From Metridium senile (taxonomy: Eukaryota; Cnidaria; Anthozoa; Actiniaria; Metridiidae): DNA of 64,000 bases. Shown here piece after piece: positions 62,262 to 64,000 of the stretch. Under the pieces are notes generated by a model, which had not been told where the DNA came from, ran no database searches, and was given only the letters and a program-made list of their open reading frames with translations. Position 1 is the first letter of the stretch, and each line of letters begins with the position of its first letter. Position numbers and translations under genes: made by a program. The DNA is taken from positions 17,738,431-17,802,430 of the forward strand of contig OX459104.1 in assembly GCA_949775045.1 (NCBI GenBank), in the 5' to 3' direction.

Positions 62262-62425
62262 TAACACCATCATCTTAATCACCATCATCATGATGATCGC
62301 CATCGTCATCTCCATTATAATTATCATTATATCCCCATCATCGTCATAATCCCCATATTTATCATCACTATCATCATAATCACCATCATAATTAACATGT
62401 CCTTCATTATCATCATCATAATGTT
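61875..62425. repeat. (TCA)n microsatellite
   Basis: TCA-type triplets throughout with TTA and CCA variants. Confidence 0.95.
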
Positions 62426-62467
62426 GACACTATGTGTCCAGAATTTGAAATTCTAAATTATTACTGA

Positions 62468-62500
62468 TGACGTCATCGATATTAATATATAATGACGTCA
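62468..62500. promoter_or_regulatory. Pair of consensus CRE octamers
   Basis: TGACGTCA at 62468-62475 and again at 62493-62500, 25 bases apart start to start. No adjacent gene start was found, so a regulatory role is only possible. Confidence 0.3.
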
Positions 62501-62674
62501 CAATGAAGTACATTTCTTGACAACTTTTACAGTCTAAATTAATAAACGAGGTATTTTTTACTTTAAATTTTCTTTTGAATTTTTTCAGAATCTGTACAAA
62601 AAAATTTATTAAATACAATTTTTCCTCACAACGACTGATTGATTCTTTGTTTCTCTACATTCATATACTGTATT

Positions 62675-63290
62675 TAATCGAATAAGTGCCGCCCGGCCCG
62701 AATAAGCGCCGCCCGGCCCGAATAAGCGCCGTACTCAACGCTATTAATAGGGAACTTTAGATTTGACAACGAGTACGAGATTGAGTACGAGTACGAGTTT
62801 TAAAATTGGCCTTGTGTGTTTTGTTGATACTGAATTACATTCCACTTCTTGTTTTTATTCACTTGGTATCTCAATCTATACACAGGACAATCTAAACACA
62901 GAAGGCCAATTCAATTTCAAAACTTGTACTCGTACTCAATCTCGTGCTCTTTGTCAAATCTAAAGTTCCCTATTAAAAGCCCGGGCAAACGGTTTCAACA
63001 TTTGCTTCAACATCCGTTCGATTTTCTTGAATGGTAAAAAATTAAGACGCTTTTTTAAAAGTGGTGGTTTTTTAATTTTTTATTATGTTGAAAGAGTTTA
63101 AAAACTATTCCAACATTATTGAAACGTGTTGTATCGATGTTCAATTGATGTTGAGAAGAGTTTAATATGGTTTAAACTTTGCCATTCAACAAAATCGAAC
63201 GGATGTTGAAGCAAATGTCGAAACCGTTTGCCCGGGCCTTAATTAAGCGCCGCCCTCGAATAAGCGCCGCACTTACCGCTATAATGCTAC
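62675..63290. mobile_element. Repeat interrupted by two adjacent foldback elements
   Basis: An outer repeat (cgaataagcgccg units at both ends) is split by two foldbacks. The first, 62743-62976, has arms ttaatagggaactttagatt. The second, 62976-63240, has arms agcccgggcaaacggtttca and acatccgttcgatttt. Each pair of arms is about 45-55 bp and nearly perfect. Confidence 0.75.
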
Positions 63291-63317
63291 TTTAGAACAG
63301 CATATAAAGCGGAGGTT

Positions 63318-63559
63318 ATTTTCACAATAGTCCCGGCTTCACAGCTCCCTGCGCCATTTTGAAAAGTATCCAGACCTTTGCATCGAAGCCAGACGAACGT
63401 TGAGCTTGCAATTATAGAGACCATTTAACACCTCGCTGACATTTATTCACGTGTCTCTATATCATTGCAAGCTCAACATTTGTCTGGCTTCGATTCAAAG
63501 GCCCGGCTACTTTTCAAGATGGCGCAGGGAACTGTGAAGATGCGTCTATTGTGAAAATG
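63318..63559. mobile_element. Foldback element (60492 family)
   Basis: Arms attttcacaatag, cttcacagctccctgcgcca and cgaagccagacgaacgttga are inverted on the right. Long hairpin arms, no coding capacity. Confidence 0.8.
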
Positions 63560-64000
63560 TTTGTGTATAATTTGATAAAAAAGCGCATTTGCACAGGAAT
63601 AATCTCAATTTGAAGTCAATTTAATTCAAATGTATTTTCTATTGTTTAGCAATTATATTTTCCCGTGCTTTGCTTGGAATTTGTGAATATATTGACAACA
63701 AATCGAGGCCGCTTAGTCTGTGCCTTGTGTTAAATAAATAGTACAGCGGTGATAGCTAACGTGCAACTTAAGTATTCAAAATGATTTTGACATTTTTCGT
63801 GAAATATGTTTCGATGTAGCTATTTCAATCTTGAAAGAAAAGCAACGACGTGGAACAAAGTAGGGCAAGCTACGACAAAAGACATGAGACAATAGAAACA
63901 CCCTTTGAAAAGGCAGGTACTAGCTAGCCTACCCCCCGCCTTTCAGACAGATGATCGTGTGAGAAACATTTGATGAAATTCAAAATTAAACAACTGACAG
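63560..64000. other. Right edge of window, nothing recognised
   Basis: No feature supported. Confidence 0.4.

Overview
The window is animal genomic DNA, most likely from a cnidarian (anthozoan favoured, species not identifiable). Pointers are spliced genes with GT-AG introns, a BEL/Pao LTR retrotransposon, class A GPCR paralogues, a soluble guanylate cyclase with introns, AT-rich spacers, many foldback MITE-like elements, tandem arrays and long (ATG/TCA)n microsatellites. No bacterial-style operon, CRISPR array, rRNA or tRNA gene was recognised.

Layout. 1-5300 (minus): a BEL/Pao element entering from the left edge, with one uninterrupted gag-pol frame of at least 1626 codons, a candidate primer binding site and a probable LTR. 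5300-17000: no recognisable protein gene; foldback elements, microsatellites, a 51-bp and a 66-bp minisatellite, and sequences shaped like hammerhead ribozymes. 17093-35923 (minus): three related class A GPCR genes. The first (771 aa) has a third intracellular loop of about 480 residues built partly of 8-residue repeats. The second (two exons, 814 aa) has a loop built of 20-residue repeats and an Asp/Gly tail encoded by a microsatellite. The third is compact but has a frameshift before TM6. Each receptor is preceded by its own unrelated tandem array with units of about 108-135 bp. 35924-44700: repeats only, including an 11-unit 76-bp array.

44810-60423 (plus): an eight-exon soluble guanylate cyclase subunit of 778 aa (H-NOX, H-NOXA/PAS-like, coiled coil, cyclase). 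It has the haem-ligand His105, a YxSxR motif, a Tyr at the distal-pocket position that is Ile in NO-selective beta1, both cyclase metal Asp residues and the guanine/transition-state residues on one chain, and a C-terminal CAAX box after a polybasic stretch. It looks beta2-like and able to act as a homodimer. Its introns are full of repeats; intron 4 is almost entirely (CCTTCT)n. 60424-64000: foldback elements, a 70-bp minisatellite and a (TCA)n array.

Function. The receptors would signal at the membrane and the cyclase would make cGMP, possibly membrane-tethered. The sequence gives no evidence that they act in one pathway. The recurring theme is tandem and foldback repeats occupying introns, upstream regions and even coding loops, plus several repeat families that carry a hammerhead-like core.
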